Shown: positions 48,156 through 57,377 of the stretch, in pieces
How the letters are laid out: every line of letters begins with the position of its first letter
How positions within the stretch are numbered: position 1 is the stretch's first letter
DNA from: Henckelia pumila
Taxonomy: Eukaryota; Streptophyta; Magnoliopsida; Lamiales; Gesneriaceae
Direction of reading: 5' to 3'
DNA length: 64,000 nucleotides
NCBI RefSeq assembly: GCF_033568475.1
Contig: NC_133120.1
Location: 98,603,180 to 98,667,179 of the forward strand
Notes under the pieces: model-generated
Seen by the model: the letters and a program-made list of their open reading frames with translations, nothing else
The model's database searches: none
Told to the model about the DNA's origin: nothing
Translations under genes and position numbers: made by a program

Positions 48156-48478
48156 TCTTCGTTTTTAGTTTTTTTTTTTGTTTTGCTAGTTTAGTTTGAT
48201 TTTTTTGTTTTTTTGTTTATGTTTTTGTTCTCTGATCCTAATAAAAACTGTCTTTTTCTGGTGTTAACTCTGATATGATTTCTTGTTTGTGTTTCTCCTT
48301 GCTCTTATTGTTTCTGATTTAAGGTGTCATAGCTAGATGTTGCCAACATCTTGCGACAACACCTCTGGATATACTTAGGGGGAGAATCTATTAAGGGGGA
48401 GTTTTGATTAAGGGGGAGTTTAGTTGATCTGTTTATGAATTAAATGTGTTTTGTCCAGAAAGGCAAAAATGGGGAGAT

Positions 48479-49289
48479 TGAAAGGAATATTTTATTCCTT
48501 AAAAATTGAAAAAGATTTTATTTAATATCTTTTACCTTTCTTGGACATGAAATAATTTTATATTAGTTATTTATTTCATTGAATAACTTGATTTGAGATA
48601 TGATTAAGTTTATCATAATATTTATTATCTTATCTCTAATGATTTAATTTCTTTACTATGTAGATTTGACTTGATAAAAAAGGAACAAGATCTAGAATCC
48701 TATGTCTACAAGGAAACATATTGAAGAAGGATTTTTGGTCTATTTATTTTTAGATAGGCTTACACAAGGGAGAGAGATTAATAGAGAGAAAAACGTAAGA
48801 ACCTAAGTACGTACATTGTGTGAAAGCCGAAGATCTCTCTGAAGCTTAGTTGAAGCTGTGACAACTTGAAGCCGTGTAGAACACTTGAAGATTGGAGATC
48901 AAGAAGAGTGCTACTCGTGTGATTTTGGCTTCAACATTGTTTTTCTCCTTAATGTGTTTTCGTTATTCTATTTCATATAGAATGCTTTTAGGAGAACGTT
49001 TACTATTTATTTTCTCACTTGGTTTGAGAAATTGAATTTTACAATAATCACTAGTGTTAAAGTTTGTAAAACTCTTTGAAATTTTTCTAGTGAAGTTTTG
49101 CCCTGAGGCGCTGCAATAATATTTTATACTCTTGCTTAAATCATTGAGTCTATTTATATGGTTGCTTGTTTATTTTATTTATGCTTTAATTATATTCCGC
49201 TGCAAATTACTCAAGGTGTTATTGTAGGTATTGTCAACACCTTGTGACAACACCTCAAACTGTTTATGTGCAACCCCTTTTCCCTTACA
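48479..49289 (+). repeat. 3' LTR of the copia element
   Basis: 811 bp, TGAAAGG... to ...CCCTTACA, preceded by the purine tract. Contains the palindromic motif at 49215-49254. Confidence 0.95.
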
Positions 49290-49294
49290 GAAGT

Positions 49295-50518
49295 TGTCCA
49301 GAGATTCGTCAAAAACGGGTCATTATCGTTAAGTCAACCAGCTTCTTCATGAAAAAATAGTTGGTTCTCTCGTAGTTTAAGGTTACGCTTGGATTGAAAT
49401 ATTTCAAATTCATGGATTTCGATTATAATTTTAGTGTTAACAATGAAACATAGAGAAATCTCAAATTAATAACTTAATTATTTACACATTACTTAGATGG
49501 ATTAAAAAAGATTCTAAATCACCACTTTATTGGATGAACTTAAAATTCATCCTAACTACCATAAATTACTATATAAACATAAAAAAAGTGGATTTGATGT
49601 TTGTGGTACTCTAAACAACAAAAATGCATTTGAAATTCATGTATTTGAAATATTTCTGTCCAAGCGGAGCCTTTCGTTTAGTGAACTTGAACGGATCAAA
49701 TCATAAGAATCGTGGGTTGTGACCCACCAGCTTTTAGAAAATATAACTTATAATTTTTCATTAATTTGTTGTGAAATGTTGTATTAAACATTTATTTTTA
49801 AGATATGTTTTATCTTGAACATTTAAAATAGTATTCAATGTCTTATATTATTATTTTTTGTAACTAAAATTCTATATATGTTATTCATATTGTTTGGATA
49901 TGCGAAAACATTTGCTTTGTGGCGTTTATTATATACTAATAAAAGTCACGTGCGATGCACGTGAGAATATCTTTTGTTATCGATAAGCATTGTTAAATAA
50001 ATTAATTGAGATAACTAGATGAGAAGATATTAACACGCTGTTAATTGATGATTTTCATGGTAATAATATATAGTACTCTTGAAAGAAAAAACTATTAAAT
50101 GTCTTAGTGATGAAATCAATATAATCTTCAACATTGCAACTAATAAAAATATTTGCAACATTTTTTAACAATGTAACACTTGCAGTTTCAACGTTTGTAT
50201 CATTTACGATTATCATTATTCTATATCTAAATTAACAGTTTAGAATAAGACATTATCAATAACTCATGTAAGCTTATAAAAATAGTGTTTAATGTAGTTT
50301 ACATTGACACAATATTGATATTGAAATTATGCAATTATTACGGCTCGGGTTTTTCATTGTTTTTTTATTAATCTCGAGAAACTATGACATGCTTCGTACC
50401 ATAAATTCGTCGTATTTTCTATCTAATTTATGTATGTCTTGAATATTAATATGGTTTATTATTTATTTGTTAGTAAGTGAGATATGTTAATCAAATTAAC
50501 ATGAGTCTGTCTCGTCAA
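49295..50518. other. AT-rich intergenic DNA with a MITE and a Helitron-like hairpin
   Basis: No gene. Near 49930-49965 a hairpin CACGTGCGATGCACGTG lies beside ACTAATAAAAG; read on the minus strand it resembles a Helitron 3' end (hairpin then TTATTAGT) but lacks a perfect CTAG. The other half of such an element was not found. Confidence 0.45.
49381..49671. mobile_element. MITE-like element with about 35-bp TIRs
   Basis: Left end GGTTACGCTTGGATTGAAAT and complement of the right end GGCTCCGCTTGGACAGAAAT are inverted repeats, both continuing with ATTTCAAAT. No clear target duplication. Non-coding, 291 bp. Confidence 0.6.
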
Positions 50519-52334
50519 TTGCAGCTCCTGCTCCAACTTCTTGTTCAGCTCTAAGATAGCCCGGGACCTCTCAGCCTCCACATGCGCCCGGTCTGTTTCA
50601 ATCCGGCCAAACCGGGTCGCATCTTCATAGCTGTCCACTAGCATATGCAGCCCCTGTAAACACAGGTGTTAAAAAGAAATGCAATGTCAGAAAACCATTC
50701 AATCCAAAAAAATTAGACTTACAGATATAATCTGGTTGGTGCCCTCGAAGTATTTGACATCAGGTCCTTGATGACAAAGATAGTGTTGCTCCGCAGGAGT
50801 TAGGAGATCTTTCAATATCCGTACTCCCCGACCAGAGGACCCTGCCTGAAATATATTCTCCCTCGCACCCAAGGGGCTACAACCCGGTGCAGCTTCATAA
50901 AATGGTGTCAGGGGTTGGAAAGAAGGAGACAGGGGAGCCACCTCTTCGGGGTCACTTAAAATGACCATGTCTGGTTCCCCCACAGCTTTTCTTTTATGGA
51001 TCAGAAACGAGGAGGGTTCAGCAACAGGGGAACTAGACTCATTTTCTACCCCGGTTTCCATTAAAGGAATCATGGGCGTTACAACAAAAGACGGGGGGGG
51101 GGGGGGTGGCAGGACCAGGATCAGTTGGGGAGCATAGACGCTCTTGGACCTGGCTCCCTTGTGCTCGCCATTCCTCAGCTAGTTGAAGGACTCTGGCTTT
51201 CCTGGCCGCCTCCGCAGCTTTGGTTTCCTCTCTTTTTTGAGCAGCTGCCTTCTCAGCTGCCCGTTTCTTGGCAAAGGCCTGCTTCATTAGTCGAGATTTT
51301 TTCTTTTTCTTGGTGGCCGGTTCTGCTGCACAAAATGTGAATGAAAAGAATTGGTACATTAGAAACAGTATGAAAGAGAAGCAAGCACATAATAGCAGTA
51401 AAGCATACAGAGGCCGGGGTCGGGGCATCATACTCATCAATAATCCGGTCTACGGATCAACTACCCGGGCACCCAACCCATAATCATTCAAGCTTTTCTC
51501 CTCCAGGAGAGGGCCTGAAGGAAACTTCTGGTTTTCCACCAGCTCTTGAGAGCGAAGATATGGTTCTTCTAGCTTATAATTCTTAGGGAGTTCGGGCTGG
51601 GGAGGAAGGGCAGTCAAGAATTCGGTGGGTCTGGTTCGGTCACTAGGTAGCTGAACATAAAAGAATCTTTCTTTCCACCCCTTCCAAGAGGAGGGGGTGT
51701 CGTCTAGGAACTGGGCATTTTGTCAGGCGTTCAAAGATAAGGTCATCTCAGTGAAACGGCAGGCATAGTTATAGTGAAAAACAAGAGGGGTGATGGCCAA
51801 ATTGTTTGCTTTGAAAGGGACGTAAGTGGTGACCATCATACGGAAAGCATTTGGATGAAATTGGTTCGGGGAAACCTTGTAAAAAGCAGCAATTTTATAA
51901 TAGAAAGGATGAACAGGGAAACGAAGCCCATTCCTGAGCTGTTCCCTGAAGAAGGTATAAAACCCCTCGGGCAGCTGGTCAGCCCGGCCAAGGGACCCGG
52001 GAATGAGAATAGAATACGCAGGAGGGATGTTACCCATAACTCGAAGCTCCTCTTTGGATTCTGGGCGTAGGGTACTGGTAAATTGGGAGAACCAGGGACC
52101 TTCAGGGTTTGGTTTGGGCAAAGGAAGAAGAGGGTTAGAAGCAGAAGCTTTAGCCTTGCCTTTATCCTTAGAAGTCCCAGTTTGGGCCTTCTTTGGACGA
52201 GAGGAGGAAGGGGCTAATCTCGGTTGGACATCGGAAGTGACAGGGGGTGGAGAATCATGGCGTAGGGCCGCAGACTCTACACTAGCAGAGCCACGAGCAT
52301 TGGCACCAGATGTAGAAGAGGCAGATTCTGACAT
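50519..52334 (-). pseudogene. Spliced antisense ORF of a Tat-type gypsy element (gypsy-type 'transposase' domain and coiled coil), truncated
   Basis: On the minus strand from ATG 52334 (MSESASSTSGANARG): a low-complexity start, then a domain of the kind named putative gypsy-type transposon domain in plant annotation (LPEGFYTFFREQLRNGLRFP, VSPNQFHPNAFRMMV), followed after an in-frame TGA (51723-51725) by FLDDTPSSWKGWKERFF and a second stop (51450-51452). Two introns with good borders follow, 51326-51408 and 50655-50722. Exon 2 encodes a Lys/Ala/Glu-rich helix (AEKAAAQKREETKAAEAARK). Exon 3 starts a coiled coil (HVEAERSRAILELNKKLEQE) cut off near 50519, where AT-rich flank begins. A run of 14 G (51093-51106 on plus) breaks the frame inside exon 2. 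Tat elements are known to carry such an antisense ORF beside the 3' LTR, which fits its place left of the LTR repeats. Role unknown. Confidence 0.7.
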
Positions 52335-52751
52335 TTTTTAGGAAGACGACAAGGTAAAAGAAGGGGACACTGAGCATAAGGTAGAGTAAAAACTTACAGA
52401 AGAAGGACGGAGCACGAACAAGGGCTGTAAGAAATAAGCTTGAAATACAGAATCGCCGGAGTCGAAGAAACTTAGAAGCAGGGAAGGAATGCATGAACAG
52501 AGAAAGTAAAAAAATGAAGGAAGGGGTTTAGTATTTATAGGTGAAGAACTTACATCTAGGCCGTAGATTTAAAGATGATCGGAGGGTAAGGATGAGCTTG
52601 GGAAGTTGAACCGGGAAGCGTAATGATCATACGAGCAGTTGAAAGGACAAGTAACGTCCACTGACACCTGCCCGTCACTTCAAATTCTAGGGCTGACGTC
52701 AGCCCTACAGCATTTAACAAAATTTCACAATTTGTTTAAAGCCCCACGGAA
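52335..52751. other. Spacer between the antisense ORF and the LTR repeats
   Basis: Probably the promoter and leader of the antisense ORF on the minus strand. A TATA-like CTATAAATACT (minus strand) lies at about 52532-52542, about 200 bp upstream of its ATG. No other gene seen. Confidence 0.4.
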
Positions 52752-53280
52752 TGGTGATACCCCGGGAAGTCAGGGGTTTCAGGGCTAAGAAGAAGCAGAA
52801 GCATCAGGGATGTTAGTCAGGACAGCGAACAGGGTTCTAGCCCGACTATTTTTAGGGAGGAGTGGTGATATCCCGGGAAGTCAGGGGTATCAGGGCTAAG
52901 AAGAATCAGAAGCATCAGGGATGTTAGTCAGGACAGCGAACAGGGTTCTAGCCCGACTATTTTTAGGGAGGGGTGGTGATATCCCGGGAAGCCAGGGGTA
53001 TCAGGGCTAAGGAGAAGCAGAAGCATCAGGGATGCTAGTCAGGACAGCGAACAGGGTTCTAGTCCCACTATTTTTAGGGAGGAGTGGTGATATCCCGGGA
53101 AGCCAGGGGTATCAGGGCTAAGGAGAAGCAGAAGCATCAGGGATGCTAGTCAGGACAGCGAATATGGTTCTAGCCCGACTATTTTTAGGGAGAAGTGGTG
53201 ATATCCCGGGAAGCCAGGGGTATCAGGGCTAAGGAGAAGCAGAAGCATCAGGGATGCTAGTCAGGGCAGTGAACAGAGCT
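52752..53280 (+). repeat. 111-bp tandem repeat at the gypsy LTR border, 4.8 copies
   Basis: Units at 52752-52862, 52863-52973, 52974-53084, 53085-53195 and a partial one from 53196. All are exactly 111 bp with a few substitutions. Each begins TGGTGATATCCCGGGAAG and ends TTTTTAGGGAGGAG, so every junction looks like a polypurine tract followed by an LTR start (TG...). Confidence 0.95.
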
Positions 53281-53817
53281 ATACCGAGTCAGGGATGTTA
53301 GGGATGTATAAAGGCAGACCTGGAGCTCCAGGATCCCGGGAGGACCAGGTCTTCATGACTTAGACAAAGCCCATTTCTCCAGGGCATGATCCCCACGATT
53401 GCCATAATCCCAAGCCTTCCGGCTTCATCGTGTGTGACAGGTAAACGTGGGCAACTCTTGCACCCACGATCCAGATCGTGGCCAATACCCTGGAAATGCG
53501 GAGTGACTCTCTCACTCCAAGGCTTATAAATACCTCGCCTTAGGTGTTTGTAGAGGTATGTTCATAAAAAATTCCAAAGCTATATTCATTTTTCTTGAAG
53601 CCCACTCTATTTCTGAGTCTGACTTAAGCATCGGAGTGGCTCCGCCGGAAAACCTTCCGGCATCCCACTAACGTGCTTTCATTTCTTTCCCTTGTGTACA
53701 GATCATCTCGATCAAGGAGGGACAAACCACACTTCATCTATACTAGCCCGGTCAGCTCGTCAAGCCCACTATACTACCCTTGATAGCTCGGGCACTCGTT
53801 TTTATCAAACATCATCA
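53196..53817 (+). repeat. LTR of the Tat-type gypsy element (left limit uncertain)
   Basis: Ends ...CATCATCA at 53817, directly before the primer-binding site at 53819. It contains a TATA box (TTATAAATA, 53524-53532). The left limit may be the last unit of the 111-bp repeat (53196) or the first (52752); without the partner LTR, outside the window, this cannot be fixed. Confidence 0.6.
53524..53532 (+). promoter_or_regulatory. TATA box of the gypsy LTR
   Basis: TTATAAATA in the sequence GGCTTATAAATACC, in the LTR about 290 bp before the primer-binding site, a fitting place for the U3/R border. Confidence 0.55.
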
Positions 53818-53818
53818 T

Positions 53819-53836
53819 TGGCGCCGTCTGTGGGAA
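53819..53836 (+). other. Primer-binding site of the gypsy element
   Basis: TGGCGCCGTCTGTGGGAA follows the LTR end. The first nine bases fit the 3' end of tRNA-Asp; this exact string is common in plant Tat-type elements. Confidence 0.75.
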
Positions 53837-53858
53837 ACTTGTTCTATAAGACGTAGAT

Positions 53859-54866
53859 ATGGTTTCTCATGAACAAACATCACCAGAAGGCCTCTAGCAG
53901 GGCCGGAACATTATTATTCCTATGGATCAACTCGAATCATATGTTCAGAATATGATACAGAAGTCGTTAGCAGCTACAAAGAAACCACAATCAAAGGAAA
54001 TAACAATGGAGGAAGAGGGGAATCGGGGTAATCCGCACCCTAATGCCCGAACCAAAGAAGGAGAAGAAGAGGAAAGTTCTTGGATGCACTCAATCCAGCC
54101 TTCTGTGGCGGATGAGCTGCAGGAACTCAGGAAGAAAATACAAAAGTTAGAAGAAGAGGTTCCCAAAATGGCCTGGTCTATCAAGATTCCGGGTTGCCCT
54201 TTATCACAGGAGGTGATAGAGGAGCCCTTGCCATCCCATTATAAGTCGGCTAAAATCCGAGAATATGATGGGAGCACTGACCCAGAAGAGCACTTGGCTC
54301 GGTTTGAGAATGTGGCTATGCTACATTGCTACGGAGACAAGATTAAGTGCAAAGTCTTCTTAACCACTTTGGTGGATTCTGCCCAAAGATGGTTTGAAAA
54401 GTTGGAGCCGCAGAGCATTCGATCATTTGCAGATTTCAAGCAAGTGTTCTTGCAACACTTTAGCAGCAGCAAAAGGTATAAGAAAACGGCCTATAGCTTA
54501 TTTGAAGCAAAGCAAGCAGGAGAAGAGTCTTTGAGAGCCTACATTAAAAGGTTCAATAAGACTGCTCTAGAGGTCCCGACCTGTGCCCAGGAGACTAAGA
54601 TCACTGCCTTTACTCAAGGTCTTCGGGAGGGGGAATTTTTCAAATCATTAGTAAAAAAAGCACCTCGAACTTTTGAAGACTTATTGGCTCGGGCCGAGAA
54701 ATACATTAATATGGAGGAGGCCCAGAGGCAAAAGAAGGAGGTGACTCGAAGAGAGGGAGGTCGGGAACATGGAAAAAGCAGAGAAAGTCAGGACCGCATG
54801 GGGCGTTTGTCCCGGTATGCACCACACAGAGTAATCCAGGACAGAGCTGTGCATTATGCGAAGTAG
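53859..54866 (+). pseudogene. gag: gypsy gag
   Basis: The frame starts at ATG 53859 (MVSHEQTSPEGL), meets TAG at 53895-53897 and is open from 53922 (MDQLESYVQNMIQKSL) to 54866. The retrotransposon gag (capsid) domain occupies about residues 105-230 of the open part: YDGSTDPEEHLARFENVAML, LVDSAQRWFEKLEP, FLQHFSSSKRYKKTAYSLFE, SLRAYIKRFNK. A charged C-terminus follows (RREGGREHGKSRESQDR). A TAG ends the frame. The expected zinc knuckle appears just after as KYCAFHQEGTHDTNE (about 54909-54953) but its last Cys codon is TGA, so the knuckle is lost. Gag would form the particle; this copy is defective. Confidence 0.85.
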
Positions 54867-55165
54867 GTACTGAATCTCAGACTCTTGTCTTTAGGGACAA
54901 ATCTTTGAAGTATTGTGCTTTTCATCAGGAAGGCACACATGATACCAATGAATGACGAACGCTATAGCAGAGACAGCAGCAACCCTATATCCGGGATGGC
55001 AAGCCAGTTCAAAAAAGGCCTCGGGGTCCGCCTTGGATCCAGGGGTCCCAGGCGCAGGTTCCCCCCAGAACTGGCGTTGTTTCCCGAGAGGGAGGGAAAC
55101 AAGAGACAGGTTCTCGCACAGAGGATAGAAAATCAGGAGAGGGACCATCTAAAGGGGTTATCAAC
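54867..55165 (+). pseudogene. Decayed gag C-terminus and gag-protease linker
   Basis: The expected frame is broken by the stop at 54864-54866, by the TGA at the zinc knuckle (54954-54956) and by a frame change. A Gly/Arg-rich linker can be read in 54915-55169 (SRGPRRRFPPELALF). Confidence 0.6.
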
Positions 55166-55788
55166 ATGATTTCTGGGGGATCTACTGACGGAGATTCAAA
55201 CAGAGCCAGAAAGTCTTGGACCCGGAGGGAAAGTTTGGGGGTGGAGGAAGGAAAGCCGGGTGCAGGGCCAGCCATCACGTTTGGACCCAGGGATCTGGAG
55301 GGGGTGAACCTGCCACATAACGACGCCTTGCTTATACAGGCCCGAATTGCTAACTACGATGTACGAAGGGTGTTTGTAGACTCAGGAAGCTCGGTGAATG
55401 TCCTTTTTCAGGACGCCTTCGAGCAGATGGATTTGCAGGGGTATGAGTTGAGCCCCGTAAAAACTGCCTTATACGGATTTGCTGGGCACACAGTACAGCC
55501 TCAAGGGGAAATGTTACTACCCATAACCTTGGGAGCTGGAGATGTGAAGAAGACGATCATGACAAAGTTCACGCTGGTGGAAGCACCCTCCTCTTGCAAC
55601 GTCATCTTGGGGCGACCGGCTATGAATGCCCTCAGAGCTGTGGCCTCAGCTTATCATCAAAAGATTAAATTTCCCGTGGGAGATAAGGTAGGAGAAGTCC
55701 GAGGAGATCAACCTTCTTCCCAAAAATGTTATGCCGAGACAGTTAGAGTCGATTACAAAAGAGCCAGGCAGATCGGGAAGGAGGGAGG
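55166..55788 (+). pseudogene. pro: gypsy aspartic protease, cut by an insertion
   Basis: A retropepsin-like domain: DALLIQARIANYDVRRVF then the active-site VDSGSSVNVLF (catalytic Asp at 55379-55381), flap region GFAGHTVQPQGEMLLPI, and CNVILGRPAMNALRAV. The frame is open to 55788, where the LTR of the inserted element begins. After removing the insertion and one copy of its 5-bp target duplication the frame is the same as that of the RT part from 62741, so protease and RT were one ORF. Confidence 0.88.
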
Positions 55789-56876
55789 TGTAGCGACCCA
55801 TCGCGGATCCACTACCTAATCAGAGTTAAGAGCATAATTAAGCATGCATTAAATAAAATCGCTGCGGAAGACTTAAATACAAGCAGGCTGGCAGAATACA
55901 ACCGGCTAACAAACTCGATTTATACAACCCAATCGAATTTCTTAGATAAAAATCTACAGCTAAATACTGCTGTCTTCAAGGTCGCTGGCTCCTCTAGGCT
56001 CCTGGTGCTCAATCCTGCACCTACACCTGCCCCGTCGAAATAGGGTATCCAGATACACAGAAAATACTGGACGTGAGCTATAAGCTCAATACGAAAGCAC
56101 GGATAAACATACAAATATGATGCATGCAAATGATCGGGTATCCATATCTGGGATAACGGTATACGAACTGCTCAGACTGGCGCCTGGGATATAAGCTCGT
56201 CACATCGAGGTAGCTAACCACTGTGTGCGACCACTCATTCCCGAATCACGGATGCGGAACACGGAGTCCTTCAGGTATCAGTACCTAAGGGTACTCGATA
56301 TCAAACGTCCTAACAGGGCTGAGCAACCCTAACTGGCTCATCTCGAAAGATATACAGATGTATAGGCACAAGATGATATGCACATGCCGCATAACAATAA
56401 TAACATGCAAACACATAAATGCAACATATAAGCATGCATATCCGCTGGCAATCTCAGTCAGTACTTACGTACCTTTCTAAGGCAGTCCTAGTAGTCCCAC
56501 TCTAGGTTCCAAGCCTATCATCAAGTCTACAATGCAAATACCCATGCATCAAACAATAAGCTCTAAAAGCCTTAACTAAGCTATTGCATACTTCTAAATA
56601 ATTTAAGAAGACCATAGCTATACCTGCGTCCATCGTCAGCCCACTAATGGAGACTATCCTGAAACTAGGGGCACACCCCTGCTGCAGCTCCACAGCCTCG
56701 AGCATTGCTCCGCTATACGAGTACTGCTCAGCTACTATGTCAAACACTGTCTGACTATACTAAAAATATGTTCCCTACTCCAACTCTAAATAAGAGTACC
56801 CAAAGCACTAAAATAGAGCCACGTGGGCAAAGGAGAGGAACTCGGAATTCGCACCAAATGAGGAGCTCGGACCTCA

Positions 56877-56885
56877 TATTTATAG
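56877..56885 (-). promoter_or_regulatory. TATA box in the LTR of the inserted element, copy 1
   Basis: CTATAAATA on the minus strand, directly downstream (in that orientation) of the palindrome array at 56891-57225. The partner copy is at about 62240-62248 in the other LTR. Confidence 0.55.
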
Positions 56886-56890
56886 AGCAC

Positions 56891-57225
56891 GTTCGGATCG
56901 TCCGATCTTGACTTTGGATCGTCCGAACTGCTTTGGGCCGTCCGATCGTCTCATCGAATCGTCCGATCTCTGCCACACGTCCAACCATTCGCATGCAACC
57001 ATACACCTGTCCAATACACTGTTCGGGTCGTCCGAACTGGCTCTTCGGATCATCCGAACATCTCCCGGATGACGTCACCAATGACGTATTATTTTGGGAA
57101 AGTTGGCCGCATGAGTTCGGATCGTCCGAACCCACTTCGGACCGTCCGAAGTCTTCAGAGCCTCCGAAGCCTGGCTCCGTCCATGTTCGAATCGTCCGAA
57201 CTCAAGTTCGGAGCGTCCGAACCTG
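56891..57225 (-). repeat. Array of TTCGGATCGTCCGAA-type palindromes, LTR copy 1
   Basis: About eleven near-palindromic words of the form (G)TTCGGAYCGTCCGAA(C), some half-sites only (for example GTTCGGATCGTCCGA, GTTCGGGTCGTCCGAAC, TTCGGATCATCCGAAC, GTTCGGAGCGTCCGAAC). They are spread over 335 bp upstream of the TATA box on the element's own strand. Confidence 0.88.
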
Positions 57226-57377
57226 CCGAACCATATCCATCATTTTTGAGTGTCCTGGATTCATTTCTGGACTCCGTTAATGCATCTGAAATTTCCTTAA
57301 TCATGTTTTACTTAATCTCAACATGAATATACGATTAATTACTCATTAATCGTTAGTTTTGGATACGGGCTACTACA

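Larger units (their letters stand above)
39975..49254. repeat. Dispersed palindromic motif set (GGTGTTGCCAACACC with trailing CAACACC)
   Basis: At least 13 sites in one element share the half-sites GGTGTTG and CAACACC: 39975-40014 (LTR), 41276-41304, 41899-41938, 42562-42587, 43353-43380, 44492-44507, 45189-45216, 45652-45675, 46257-46270, 47051-47080, 47877-47916, 48337-48363 and 49215-49254 (LTR). The fuller copies are a palindrome GGTGTTGCCAACACC followed, 12-13 bp from the second half-site, by a further CAACACC (as CAACACCTTGTGACAACACC). Copies fall in LTRs, in gag-pol and env-like coding sequence, and in non-coding stretches. Confidence 0.85.
39254..49289 (+). mobile_element. Ty1/copia LTR retrotransposon, Sirevirus-like, with envelope-position ORF
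   Basis: A 10.0-kb element with LTRs at 39254-40049 and 48479-49289 (both TG...CA), target duplication GAAGT (39249-39253, 49290-49294), a primer-binding site TGGCATCAGAGCC at 40053-40065 (initiator Met tRNA type with one mismatch), and a purine tract AAAAATGGGGAGA before the 3' LTR. Internal order: gag (UBN2 type, two zinc knuckles), protease, integrase, reverse transcriptase, RNase H, then a long extra ORF before the 3' LTR. The integrase-before-RT order makes it copia; length and the extra ORF are typical of Sireviruses. Gag-pol carries several frameshifts and stops, so this copy is not autonomous. A short palindromic motif recurs through the element. Confidence 0.95.
55789..57377 (-). repeat. 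3' LTR of the inserted minus-strand element
   Basis: 1589 bp, TGTAGCGACCC... to ...GGGCTACTACA on plus. It holds about 143 bp (about 56500-56645) absent from the other LTR, and the palindrome array at 56891-57225. ORFs read here are not believed. Confidence 0.92.

Noticed and set aside
49915..49970. Helitron end on the minus strand
   Set aside because: Hairpin CACGTGCGATGCACGTG fits, but the end reads TTAGT instead of CTAG and no matching start was found.
53945..54184. Minus-strand ORF opposite gag
   Set aside because: Shadow of gag; no family features.
55009..55278. Minus-strand ORF opposite the gypsy gag-protease linker
   Set aside because: Complement of a Gly/Arg-rich coding stretch.
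56502..56747. ORFs within the LTRs of the inserted element (also 56705-57326, 61427-61728, 62356-62689)
   Set aside because: They read LTR sequence that is noncoding and present twice; the palindrome array gives repeated SDRPN-like strings that are not a protein family.
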